Shown here: positions 7,885 through 16,112 of the stretch, in pieces
Numbering within the stretch: the stretch's first letter is position 1
How the letters are laid out: each line of letters opens with the position of its first letter
Assembly (NCBI GenBank): GCA_020443325.1
Contig: JAGRIK010000308.1
Coordinates: forward strand, 1-60,887
Length of the DNA stretch: 60,887 bases
Source: Halioglobus sp.
GTDB lineage: Bacteria > Pseudomonadota > Gammaproteobacteria > Pseudomonadales > Halieaceae
Reading direction: 5' to 3'
The notes under the pieces: generated by a model
Database searches by the model: none
Seen by the model: the letters and a program-made list of their open reading frames with translations, nothing else
Told to the model about the DNA's origin: nothing
Translations under genes and position numbers: made by a program

Positions 7885-10317
7885 TCAGAAGTTGTACTGC
7901 AGTTTGACGCCGTAAATCCGCGGATCTGTCAGTGTGGTTTGCGCATTCTGGGTCACGGTACTGGGCCGGCCCAGCATGATGATTTCGCGATCGTCGGTGA
8001 TGTTCTTGATAAACGCGGTGACTTCCCACTCCTGCTCGGGCGTAGCCGCAGTCAGGCGTGCATCCCAGCGATCCCAGCTGTCGACTTTATCGTACAGCGG
8101 GTTATTGAAGGGCGTCATCCACTGCTCGCCCTGATAGGAATAACTGCCTGTAATAGACCAGTCGAGATCGAACAACTCCCAGAAATAGGTGGCATTCAGG
8201 GACACCTTGTTCTCCGGTGTCAGTGCAAACTCGTTGCCGCTGAGGTCCTGCTCATCGGTGCACAGGGGTGACTGGGTATCCCCCTGCGCATAGGGCCCAA
8301 GGGTGCAGGCATTGGCGTCCTTGCTGGAGAAATCCTTGAACTCGGTATTGTTATAGGAATAGGTCGCACTGAGCATTACCTCGGGGATCGGCAGTGCCCA
8401 CACCTCCATTTCGAGGCCCATCGCACGGGCATCATCGGCGTTCTCAAACGTGTTGAGGGCGATGCCGTTTTCGACGTCCTGCTTGATGACCTGCAGGTCC
8501 GTGTAATCGTAGTAGTAAGCAGACGCGGCCAGGTTCAGGCGGTTCTGCAGCATTGAGCCCTTGTAGCCCACCTCGTAGGAAATGATTTCCTCCGGTTTAA
8601 CCACATCGACCAGCGGGCTCGCCGTGGGCTTCTGGAAGTTAAACCCACCGGAGCGATACCCGGTGGCGACAAACGCGTACAAAAACTGTTCCGGCGTAAC
8701 GAAGTGATCTATTCCCAGGCGCCATGTCCACTTATCCCAGGTGTCGTCCTGTTTTCTGTAGACGGTGGGGTCACTGGGATCGCCGACAAACTGCACGAAC
8801 GTATTGTCGCTGCCCTTTTTCTCGTCGTAGGAATAGCGCAGGCCGACCGTGAGCACCGTCTCGGGTGTCCAGTCCCAGGAGAGCTGGCTATAGGACGCAT
8901 ACGACCGGGTGTCGACATGTGCATCGCCACGGTAGAGGTAGTTGTCGTCACTCACGACGTTATTGACGAAGTTGGCACCAAAAAAGGCGTACATCTCCAT
9001 CAGCTCATCGTTCCACTCGCGGAAACTGACCACCTGCTCCTCATCGCTGTGGTAGTAGTACAGTCCGGCCAACAGCGAGTAATCGCTATCCCACTCGGAC
9101 GTGTATTGCAGTTCGTGCGAATCGAAGGTGGCCTCCTGGTTGACCGCGTAGACCATTTCCGCAGGCGTTACGTCATAACCCGGGGAATCGGGGAAATTCG
9201 AGATAGGAATACCGAAGAACAGGAGTTTGCTCCAGTCGACCCCGGAATCCTCGGCTGCGGAGGCATCCGCATCGGTTTCGCTATCAAACCAGTAGCGCGA
9301 AAAACCCCCTGTGTACTTCAGGGCGTAGGTATCGGCACTGTATTCGCTGTTGATGAACGTCGCCCAGCGCCGAATCTTTAGGCTGGGATCATAATCCTGT
9401 TTGACCTTGTCCTCGTTGTCTACCGCGGGATTCTCGATCGCCAGGCCCTGGCGCATATTCACAAAGTTCTGCGCGGGAAACATACCGGGCAAGCTGATTG
9501 GCGCACCCGTTGTATCGTCCTGCACCACCTGGTTCAGTTCCCGCGAAAAGGGTTCGAGAATATAGCCGTTTGTGGGGCGGTAGTCCTGGTCCGTGCCCAG
9601 CACCTTGATCACGGTGTTCCAGCGGTCGGTCGTCTGGTGTTCAAGGCTGAACGTGCCGTAGGGCGTCTCCTGCTCCTGGTAGTCCTTGCCGTTGTAAATA
9701 TTCTCCTGGTAGCCCTCGTGGCTGATATAGGAGGCGCCCACCAGTACCTTCAGTTTGTCTGTGACCGGGCCGCTGGCCAGTGCCTGGATCAACCGGCCAT
9801 CGTAGTTGGTGAGTTGCCCCGTGGCGGTACCGCCCCACTCCTCGTTGGGACGCTTGCTGATAAAACTGATCGCTCCGCCCACCGAGTTGCGCCCGTACAG
9901 GATGCCCTGCGGCCCCCGCAAAATCTCAATGCGCTCGATATCCATGAACTCGGAGAGACCAAACACGTCGTTCTCGGAGTTGTACACACCATCCCAGTAG
10001 ATGCCGATTCCGGGCTCTGAGCCCACTGCCAGGTTCGGTCGCCCGACCCCGCGGATACTGACCCGGAATGTGGTTATCGACAGGGACGGCGTATGTGCGA
10101 CAAGGTCCTGGGCATCGGTAATACCCAGTTGGTTCAGGGTGGCGGCGTCAAATGCACTGATGGATGCGGCGCTATCCATCAGCGATGCCTCCCGCTTGTT
10201 CGCGGTGACAATGATTTCCTCCAGCCCGTTGACCTGCGCCAGGGCCTGGGGTGTCGCCGACACCAGGGACAATGCAATCAAACGCGGGAGGTAGCGACCA
10301 CTGGATACGGATATCAT
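7885..10317 (-). CDS. TonB-dependent outer-membrane receptor
   Basis: An 810-residue TonB-dependent receptor. A signal peptide covers about residues 1-28 (ending ALAQ), followed by a TonB box-like EEIIVTANK, the plug domain (RIEILRGPQGILYGRNSVGGAI) and a 22-strand-type barrel ending in the aromatic terminal residue of QLQYNF-like form (LQYNF). Such receptors import large or scarce ligands across the outer membrane using proton motive force through TonB-ExbBD. It stands just after the end of the four-gene ligase/dehydrogenase operon (139-base gap), so its ligand may be the lipid or terpenoid degraded by these enzymes. There is no siderophore-specific sign. Ligand unknown. Confidence 0.93.
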   Translation of the reverse strand: MISVSSGRYLPRLIALSLVSATPQALAQVNGLEEIIVTANKREASLMDSAASISAFDAATLNQLGITDAQDLVAHTPSLSITTFRVSIRGVGRPNLAVGSEPGIGIYWDGVYNSENDVFGLSEFMDIERIEILRGPQGILYGRNSVGGAISFISKRPNEEWGGTATGQLTNYDGRLIQALASGPVTDKLKVLVGASYISHEGYQENIYNGKDYQEQETPYGTFSLEHQTTDRWNTVIKVLGTDQDYRPTNGYILEPFSRELNQVVQDDTTGAPISLPGMFPAQNFVNMRQGLAIENPAVDNEDKVKQDYDPSLKIRRWATFINSEYSADTYALKYTGGFSRYWFDSETDADASAAEDSGVDWSKLLFFGIPISNFPDSPGYDVTPAEMVYAVNQEATFDSHELQYTSEWDSDYSLLAGLYYYHSDEEQVVSFREWNDELMEMYAFFGANFVNNVVSDDNYLYRGDAHVDTRSYASYSQLSWDWTPETVLTVGLRYSYDEKKGSDNTFVQFVGDPSDPTVYRKQDDTWDKWTWRLGIDHFVTPEQFLYAFVATGYRSGGFNFQKPTASPLVDVVKPEEIISYEVGYKGSMLQNRLNLAASAYYYDYTDLQVIKQDVENGIALNTFENADDARAMGLEMEVWALPIPEVMLSATYSYNNTEFKDFSSKDANACTLGPYAQGDTQSPLCTDEQDLSGNEFALTPENKVSLNATYFWELFDLDWSITGSYSYQGEQWMTPFNNPLYDKVDSWDRWDARLTAATPEQEWEVTAFIKNITDDREIIMLGRPSTVTQNAQTTLTDPRIYGVKLQYNF

Positions 10318-10455
10318 CAGCCTGCACTCTTATTATGTCGTTATAGACCAGAGGCTACCGCAGATGTGCGCAATTAAATAGAGCCCTGCAAAAATAGATT
10401 TCGGGAGGACAGGGCGAACAGCAAAGACCGTCCGCCCGGCGTGGAGCGACGGTAC

Positions 10456-11709
10456 TCAGCCGTCCCTGAAGGTGGCGCGCACACCCTCCTGCGGCACGTA
10501 CTTTTTCAGCTCGTTGCGACCTACCACCATACGGTGCACTGCGTCGGGTCCATCCGCCAGCCGCAAGGTGCGCTGCGCCATGTACATGTTCGCCAGCGGC
10601 GTGTCCTGGGACACACCCAGCGCGCCGAACATTTGTATAGCCTCATCGACAATGCGGATGGAGACATTCGGCACAGCGGTCTTGATCATGGATATCCAGA
10701 TCCGCGCTTCCTTTGCGTCCACGTTGTCCATCATCCACGCAGTTTTCAGCGTCAGCAGTCGCGCCTGTTCTATATCCATACGGGCGTTGGCGATGATGTC
10801 GATATTGCCGCCAAGGCGCGCCAGTGGTTTGCCGAAGGCGGTACGCGACACCGCGCGCTCGCACAATAACTCCAGCGCCTTCTCGGCCGCGCCAATCGCC
10901 CGCATACAGTGGTGAATACGGCCCGGCCCGAGGCGACCCTGGGAGATTTCGAAACCGCGGCCCGCGCCCAGCAGGATATTCTCCTTCGGTACGCGCACAT
11001 TGGTGAATTTCTGGTGCATGTGGCCATGGGGCGCATCGTCCATGGAGAACACATTCATCGGCCGGATATTCTCAAACCCCGGCGCGTCCATCGGCACCAG
11101 TATCTGCGACTGCTGTAAGTGCTTGGCCGCTTCTGGATCGGTCTTTACCATCACGATCATGATTTTGCAGCGCGGATCACCCGCGCCGGAGACGTAGTGC
11201 TTCTCGCCGTTGATCACCCACTCGTCGCCCTCAAGCACTGCCGCCGTGCAGATATTGGTCGCGTCAGACGATGCCACCTGCGGTTCGGTCATTGCGAACG
11301 CCGAGCGGATCTCGCCGTTCAGCAATGGCTCAAGCCACTGCTTCTTCTGTTCTTCGGTTCCGTACTTGTGCAGGACCTCCATATTGCCAGTATCGGGCGC
11401 GGCACAATTAAATACCTCGGCGGCCATATGCGACTTACCCATTTCCTCGGCGAGATAGGCGTATTCCACCGTATTCAGGCCGGAGCCCGATTCACCGGTG
11501 AGGAAGAAATTCCACAGGCCCCGTGATTTCGCCTTGGCTTTGAGGCCCTCGCGAATGTCTGTCTGGCGGTCGGTAAACGTCCAGCGATCGCCCACGGCTA
11601 TATCGGTGTAATACTCGTGCTCCACCGGCTGAATTTCCGCTTCAATAAACTGTTTTACCTCTGCCAACAGCGGTGCCACATTGGTGCTGATTCCTAAATC
11701 CATTGTCAC
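10456..11709 (-). CDS. Acyl-CoA dehydrogenase, ACAD10/11-like
   Basis: A 417-residue acyl-CoA dehydrogenase. Signatures are AFAMTEPQVASSDATN, EWVINGEKHYVSGAGDPRCK and the C-terminal LRLADGPDAVH. This last block and the length match the ACAD10/ACAD11-like bacterial group, which differs from MCAD at the usual Glu loop; here an Asp is present. It is the fourth gene of the minus-strand operon that begins at 15852, 57 bases after the ligase. Its substrate is unknown; members of this group act on long or modified (for example hydroxylated) acyl chains. Confidence 0.9.
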   Translation of the reverse strand: MTMDLGISTNVAPLLAEVKQFIEAEIQPVEHEYYTDIAVGDRWTFTDRQTDIREGLKAKAKSRGLWNFFLTGESGSGLNTVEYAYLAEEMGKSHMAAEVFNCAAPDTGNMEVLHKYGTEEQKKQWLEPLLNGEIRSAFAMTEPQVASSDATNICTAAVLEGDEWVINGEKHYVSGAGDPRCKIMIVMVKTDPEAAKHLQQSQILVPMDAPGFENIRPMNVFSMDDAPHGHMHQKFTNVRVPKENILLGAGRGFEISQGRLGPGRIHHCMRAIGAAEKALELLCERAVSRTAFGKPLARLGGNIDIIANARMDIEQARLLTLKTAWMMDNVDAKEARIWISMIKTAVPNVSIRIVDEAIQMFGALGVSQDTPLANMYMAQRTLRLADGPDAVHRMVVGRNELKKYVPQEGVRATFRDG

Positions 11710-11766
11710 TCTCCTGGTCCGTTAATGTATTGGTTGCCTGTAAGTTCTGTGGGGCCGCTCACCGGA

Positions 11767-13473
11767 TTACTGGCGTGCAGCGAGTTCGTTCGCGTAGTCG
11801 GCCTTGATCTGGCGCTTGAAGATTTTGCCCGAGGCGATACGCGGCAGTTGCTCGGTACGAAACCAGATGTGCGCCGGTATCTTGAATGACGCCAGATGTG
11901 CAGACAGATAGGTGCGCAACTCCTCCGCCGTCATCGTGACGCCGTCGCGCAGCACCACGGCAGCGCCCACGATCTCGCCGAGCCGCTCGTCCGGCAGACC
12001 GAAGACCGCGACCTCATGGATGCCCGGATGCGCATAAATCGCCGCTTCCACTTCCAGGCAACTGATGTTTTCACCGCCGCGAATAATGATTTCCTTGATC
12101 CGGTCGACAATATAGACAAAGCCGTCCTCGTCCAGGTAGGCCACGTCACCCGTGTGAAACCAGCCGTCGACAAACGCCTCGGCGGTGGCCTCGGGCTTGT
12201 TCCAGTAGCCGAGAATATTGGCGGGCGACTTGATACACAGCTCGCCGCGTTCGCCTGCCGGCAGTGTGCGGCCGTCCTCGCCTATCACGCGAAATTCGGT
12301 CACAGCGGGTACCACCCGGCCCGAACTGTCGGGCCGCGCGACGTAGAAAGCACCGGCATTCACTGAACCCAATGCGTTGGTTTCGGTCAGCCCGTAGCCG
12401 ATACCCGGCGCGGAGTTTTTGAACGTGCCGCTGATTTTCTTCACCTGCTCGGGCGGGCGGGCCGCGCCGCCGGCCATGATCTCTGTCAGGGATGAGATAT
12501 CCCTGTCGGTGTTTTCCGCTGCGGCCTGTAACTCGGCCGACATCGTAGGCACGCCGTTGAACCAGGTGATGCGCTCTTTCTCGATCAAGCGCAGGGCTTC
12601 CTGCGCATCCCATTTGTGCATGATCACCATCTTGCGCCCCACTACCAGCGACAACAGGAACGCCGAGTGGCTGGCAGTACAGTGAAAGAGCGGTATCGTC
12701 ACCAGAGCCGAAGGGGGCAGACCCGCGTCCCGGACTTGCTGGGTCGCCGCGACCTTGGTGGCAACCCCCAGGCACATCCAGCTGTAAAGGGCCGACAATA
12801 CCCCCCGGTGCGATGACAGTGCGCCCTTGGGATGCCCGGTGGAGCCTGAGGTATACATGATGGTGGCATGGTCATCCAGGGCCACATCGACCGCCGGCAT
12901 CGAGGCGCCGGTGTACGCCTGCAGCAACTCAGAAAACGGGGTGTGTGCCACCGGCAAACCGATGCAATCGTCAATAGAGATCAGCTGTAAACTGTGTTTT
13001 TCGACAATAGGCACCAGCCGCTCCACCCGCGTGCGATCCGCCACGACAACGGTCGCGCCGCTGTCGGCAAAGCCGTAGTCCAACTCCTCGGTCGTCCACC
13101 AGGCATTCATCGGGACCGCCACGGCGCCAACGGAGGTCACTGCAATAAATGCCATCAGCCACTGCGGGTTGTTCCGACTGAGGATGGCCACCCGATCACC
13201 CTTGCCAATGCCGTAACGCTGCACCAATGCAGCGCCGAATTCACAGCTGTGCTGGTAGCCCTGGGCGAAGGTGTAGCGCTCATCCAGATAGACCGCGAAG
13301 TCCTTGTCGGCGTGCTGCTGCATAACCAGGAAATACTGCCCCAGGCTGGCGGGCAAGCCGGCAAAGTTGCGGTACTCCACACCGTTCAAATCAACCGTGT
13401 TGAGCTCAAAGGGTTGCCCTGGCGCAGTGAGGCCGGCAACCACTTCGTCAAACTTTTTAATGTCCGGGTTCAT
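11767..13473 (-). CDS. AMP-dependent acyl-CoA synthetase/ligase
   Basis: A 568-residue class I adenylate-forming enzyme that activates a carboxylic acid with ATP and CoA. The P-loop-like YTSGSTGHPKG is at 207-217, GYGLTETNA follows in the adenylate-binding region, GWFHTGDVAYLDEDGF and DRIKEIIIRGGENIS mark the hinge between domains, and PRIASGKIFKRQ near the C-terminus carries the catalytic Lys at about 550. Third gene of the operon, 29 bases after the preceding dehydrogenase. It probably loads the operon's substrate onto CoA. The acid is not identifiable from sequence; a fatty, branched or steroid-side-chain acid is plausible. Confidence 0.93.
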   Translation of the reverse strand: MNPDIKKFDEVVAGLTAPGQPFELNTVDLNGVEYRNFAGLPASLGQYFLVMQQHADKDFAVYLDERYTFAQGYQHSCEFGAALVQRYGIGKGDRVAILSRNNPQWLMAFIAVTSVGAVAVPMNAWWTTEELDYGFADSGATVVVADRTRVERLVPIVEKHSLQLISIDDCIGLPVAHTPFSELLQAYTGASMPAVDVALDDHATIMYTSGSTGHPKGALSSHRGVLSALYSWMCLGVATKVAATQQVRDAGLPPSALVTIPLFHCTASHSAFLLSLVVGRKMVIMHKWDAQEALRLIEKERITWFNGVPTMSAELQAAAENTDRDISSLTEIMAGGAARPPEQVKKISGTFKNSAPGIGYGLTETNALGSVNAGAFYVARPDSSGRVVPAVTEFRVIGEDGRTLPAGERGELCIKSPANILGYWNKPEATAEAFVDGWFHTGDVAYLDEDGFVYIVDRIKEIIIRGGENISCLEVEAAIYAHPGIHEVAVFGLPDERLGEIVGAAVVLRDGVTMTAEELRTYLSAHLASFKIPAHIWFRTEQLPRIASGKIFKRQIKADYANELAARQ

Positions 13474-13502
13474 TATTTTTTTTGGTCCCTATCTGTGGTC
13501 TC

Positions 13503-14642
13503 TCAGAAGCCGTTAAGACGGGCAAAGCGATCGAGGTGATAGTTGTAATCGCCAAAAATATGTTGGACCACGCGAGCGCGCTTGATAAAGAAGCCAATCT
13601 CGTGCTCGTCCGTCATCCCGATGCCACCGTGCATCTGGATGGCCTCACTGGTCACGCGCTGCGCCACTTCACACAACTTGGCCTTGGCGGCGCTGGCCTG
13701 CAATGCGAGGTCCGCCTCGCCGTCATCGATGGCATGCAGGGCCTGCAACACGATGGAACGCGCCAGTTCCAGTTCGGCAAACATCTCTGCAGCGCGATGC
13801 TGTAACCCCTGGAAGGAACCAATCACACGACCAAACTGCTTGCGCTCCTTCAGGTAGGCATTGGTGCGCTCAAACGCCTCCGTCGATAGCCCGAGCAATT
13901 CTGCAGCGAAACCGATACTGGCAACATCCAGCGCGCGACTGAGCCCGTCCCACGCGGCACCGGCCTCTCCCAACAGGTTTCCGGCAGGCACCCGGACGCC
14001 GTCAAGGACAAGTGCGCCCGCGCTGCGCGAATCCACCATACTGCGCGGTGCTATCGCCAGGCCGGTGGCGTCTGCATCCACCAGAAACGCGCTCAAACCC
14101 TGCTCGTCGCCAGGCTCGCCAGCCGTGCGCGCGATCACGACAAAAGTATCCGCCGCACTGGCATCCAGTACCAGCAGTTTCTCCCCGTTGAGCACATAGT
14201 CATCGCCCTGCGCCTGTGCACGCAGCGAACTTTGCAGCGGTGCGTGGTGTGCGCCCTCCTGCAGGGCCAGGCTCACCAATTTATCACCCGCCGCAATCGC
14301 CGCCAGCAACTGCTCCTTCTGCTGCGCGCTGCCGAGTTCGCCAATCACCGAGGCAGCTACCAGCACGGTGGATTGCAGCGGGCTCGCACTCAGATTGCGG
14401 CCGGCCTGTTCCAGCACCAGGCCGAGCCCGGTGTAACCGTAACCCAGGCCGCCAAATGCCTCCGGGATAGCGATACCCGCCCAACCCATCTCGACCATCT
14501 CGCGCCACACCTCATCGCTGAAGCCGCGCTCGCTGCCACTATCGCGCAGCGCCCGCAACTGGGCGACGCCCGCCTTTTCCGCCAGAAACCCAGCGGCGGA
14601 CTCTTTGAGCATCACCTGCTCTTCATTCAATACCAATGCCAT
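13503..14642 (-). CDS. Acyl-CoA dehydrogenase subunit (FadE29-like)
   Basis: A 379-residue acyl-CoA dehydrogenase family protein. The C-terminal part reads EAIQMHGGIGMTDEHEIGFFIKRARVVQHIFGD and lacks the IYEGT-type loop with the catalytic Glu. Adjacent to another dehydrogenase (28-base gap) that carries a different C-terminus, it matches the pattern of actinobacterial heterotetramers such as FadE28-FadE29 and FadE26-FadE27, in which the partners share FAD and active sites. That assembly is inferred from synteny and motif content. Second gene of the operon. Confidence 0.88.
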   Translation of the reverse strand: MALVLNEEQVMLKESAAGFLAEKAGVAQLRALRDSGSERGFSDEVWREMVEMGWAGIAIPEAFGGLGYGYTGLGLVLEQAGRNLSASPLQSTVLVAASVIGELGSAQQKEQLLAAIAAGDKLVSLALQEGAHHAPLQSSLRAQAQGDDYVLNGEKLLVLDASAADTFVVIARTAGEPGDEQGLSAFLVDADATGLAIAPRSMVDSRSAGALVLDGVRVPAGNLLGEAGAAWDGLSRALDVASIGFAAELLGLSTEAFERTNAYLKERKQFGRVIGSFQGLQHRAAEMFAELELARSIVLQALHAIDDGEADLALQASAAKAKLCEVAQRVTSEAIQMHGGIGMTDEHEIGFFIKRARVVQHIFGDYNYHLDRFARLNGF

Positions 14643-14670
14643 GATTCGTTATCCTTTGTCTCTATATGCG

Positions 14671-15852
14671 CTACGCGTCTGGGAGCCCAAGCACCCGCTT
14701 GGCGATAATATTCAATTGCACCTCGGATGTGCCGCCTTCGATAGAGTTGCCCTTGGAGCGCAGCCAGTCACGGCTGAGCGCACCGCCGTTATACTCCTCG
14801 CCGTCCCACCCCAGCGCCTGCTCACCGCACACCGCCAGGTTGAGCTCATTGCGACGCTTGTTCAGCTCCGTACCGTAGTATTTGAATATGGAAGAGGCGG
14901 CACCCAGGCCCTGTCCCGCTTTGGCCTCGTCACCCACCCGCTTCATGGTCGCGCCAAATACCATCGTATCCAGCTGGTACTGCGCGATGTTCTGGCGCAG
15001 CACGGAATTCGCCAGGCGTCCGGTGGCGTCTGCACCGATAGTTTCCAGCGCCACCTGCCCGACGGACTTCTTCGGTGCCGCACCGAACCCCGAGATCATC
15101 TCGCGTTCATGTGTCAGGAGGTATTTGGCGATGGTCCAACCGTTGCCCGCCTCACCGACCAGGTTCTTCTTGTCCGCTATCGCGTTGTCGAAAAAGGTTT
15201 CACAGAAAGGTGAGTTGCCACTGATGAGTTTGATCGGGCGCACCGTAACGCCGGGCTGGTCCATATCAAACAGCACGAAGCTGATGCCCTCATGCTTGCT
15301 ACCGGAGTTATCTGTGCGCACGAGGCAAAAAATCCAGTCGGCTTTATCCGCGTAGGAGGTCCAGATTTTCTGGCCGTTGATCACGTAGTGGTCGCCCTTG
15401 TCTTCTGCCTTGGTGGCCAGGCTCGCGAGATCGGAACCGGCATTGGGTTCGGAGTAACCCTGGCACCAGCGGATTTCGCCGCGCGCAATTTTCGGCAGGT
15501 GCTCCAGCTTTTGCTCCTCGCTCCCGAAGTGCAGCAGCGCCGGCCCCAGCATTGATATCCCGAAACTGTCCAGCGCACGCCTGGCGCCTATCCGGGCCAT
15601 TTCCTGGGAGAGTATCTTCACCTCCTCAGAATTGAGACCGCCGCCGCCATAGGCTTTTGGCCAGTGCGGAACGGTCCAGCCGCGCTCCGCCATCCGGTCG
15701 CACCAGAGTTTTTGATCCGGGTGGTCGATCTCGGGATTGCGGCCACCGTTATAGAAATCGTCGAAACCCCTGACAGGTACACGCATGGATTCGGGGCAAT
15801 TTTTCTCCAGCCAGGCTCGCGTGTCCTGGCGGAACTGTTCAAGGTCGCTCAC
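14671..15852 (-). CDS. Acyl-CoA dehydrogenase subunit (FadE28-like)
   Basis: A 393-residue acyl-CoA dehydrogenase, first gene of the operon. It has GYSEPNAGSDLAS in the flavin/substrate loop, NGQKIWTSYADKADW in the beta domain and IEGGTSEVQLNIIAKRVLGLP at the C-terminus, the usual end of the FadE26/28 type. The start codon is GTG with an AAGGGG ribosome site 9-10 bases upstream. The leader from the predicted promoter at 15980-16008 is about 120 bases. It probably forms a mixed oligomer with the dehydrogenase encoded next, acting on the CoA ester made by the operon's ligase. Confidence 0.9.
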   Translation of the reverse strand: MSDLEQFRQDTRAWLEKNCPESMRVPVRGFDDFYNGGRNPEIDHPDQKLWCDRMAERGWTVPHWPKAYGGGGLNSEEVKILSQEMARIGARRALDSFGISMLGPALLHFGSEEQKLEHLPKIARGEIRWCQGYSEPNAGSDLASLATKAEDKGDHYVINGQKIWTSYADKADWIFCLVRTDNSGSKHEGISFVLFDMDQPGVTVRPIKLISGNSPFCETFFDNAIADKKNLVGEAGNGWTIAKYLLTHEREMISGFGAAPKKSVGQVALETIGADATGRLANSVLRQNIAQYQLDTMVFGATMKRVGDEAKAGQGLGAASSIFKYYGTELNKRRNELNLAVCGEQALGWDGEEYNGGALSRDWLRSKGNSIEGGTSEVQLNIIAKRVLGLPDA

Positions 15853-15979
15853 GGGGTTACCCCTTATATCAGTTGAATGGCTGTCGAGCGGTCATGGAAC
15901 CGCCGGAAGAATACCGCTTCAGTATAGACACCGCAGGCGAACCCGCTTTTGCAGGCCCGCCGCCGGTAAACCGGATTTG

Positions 15980-16008
15980 AACATACAGTATGTTTTAATT
16001 ACGTTCAA
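15980..16008 (-). promoter_or_regulatory. Sigma70-type promoter with palindromic operator (site 2)
   Basis: On the minus strand: TTGAAC (-35, 16003-16008), a 17-base spacer and TATGTT (-10, 15980-15985). The palindrome AACATAC-A-GTATGTT covers the -10. It matches the site at 7643-7671 over almost all of the core and in the TTCAAGTAT that covers the -35, whereas the spacer differs. It drives the ligase/dehydrogenase operon beginning at 15852. Confidence 0.75.
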
Positions 16009-16048
16009 GTATCTCCAGCGCGTGGACTGCCCGCACCATCCTCCGGCC

Positions 16049-16078
16049 AAAAAAAAGGGGCTGCCAACGGCAACCCCC
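16049..16078 (-). terminator. Rho-independent terminator after TonB receptor gene
   Basis: On the minus strand GGGGTTGCC-GTT-GGCAGCCCC is followed by eight T residues. It lies 34 bases past the stop of the interrupted TonB receptor gene and insulates the promoter at 15980-16008 from it. Confidence 0.88.
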
Positions 16079-16112
16079 TTTATCAAACCCCGGCCTGTGC
16101 GGTGTTACACGC

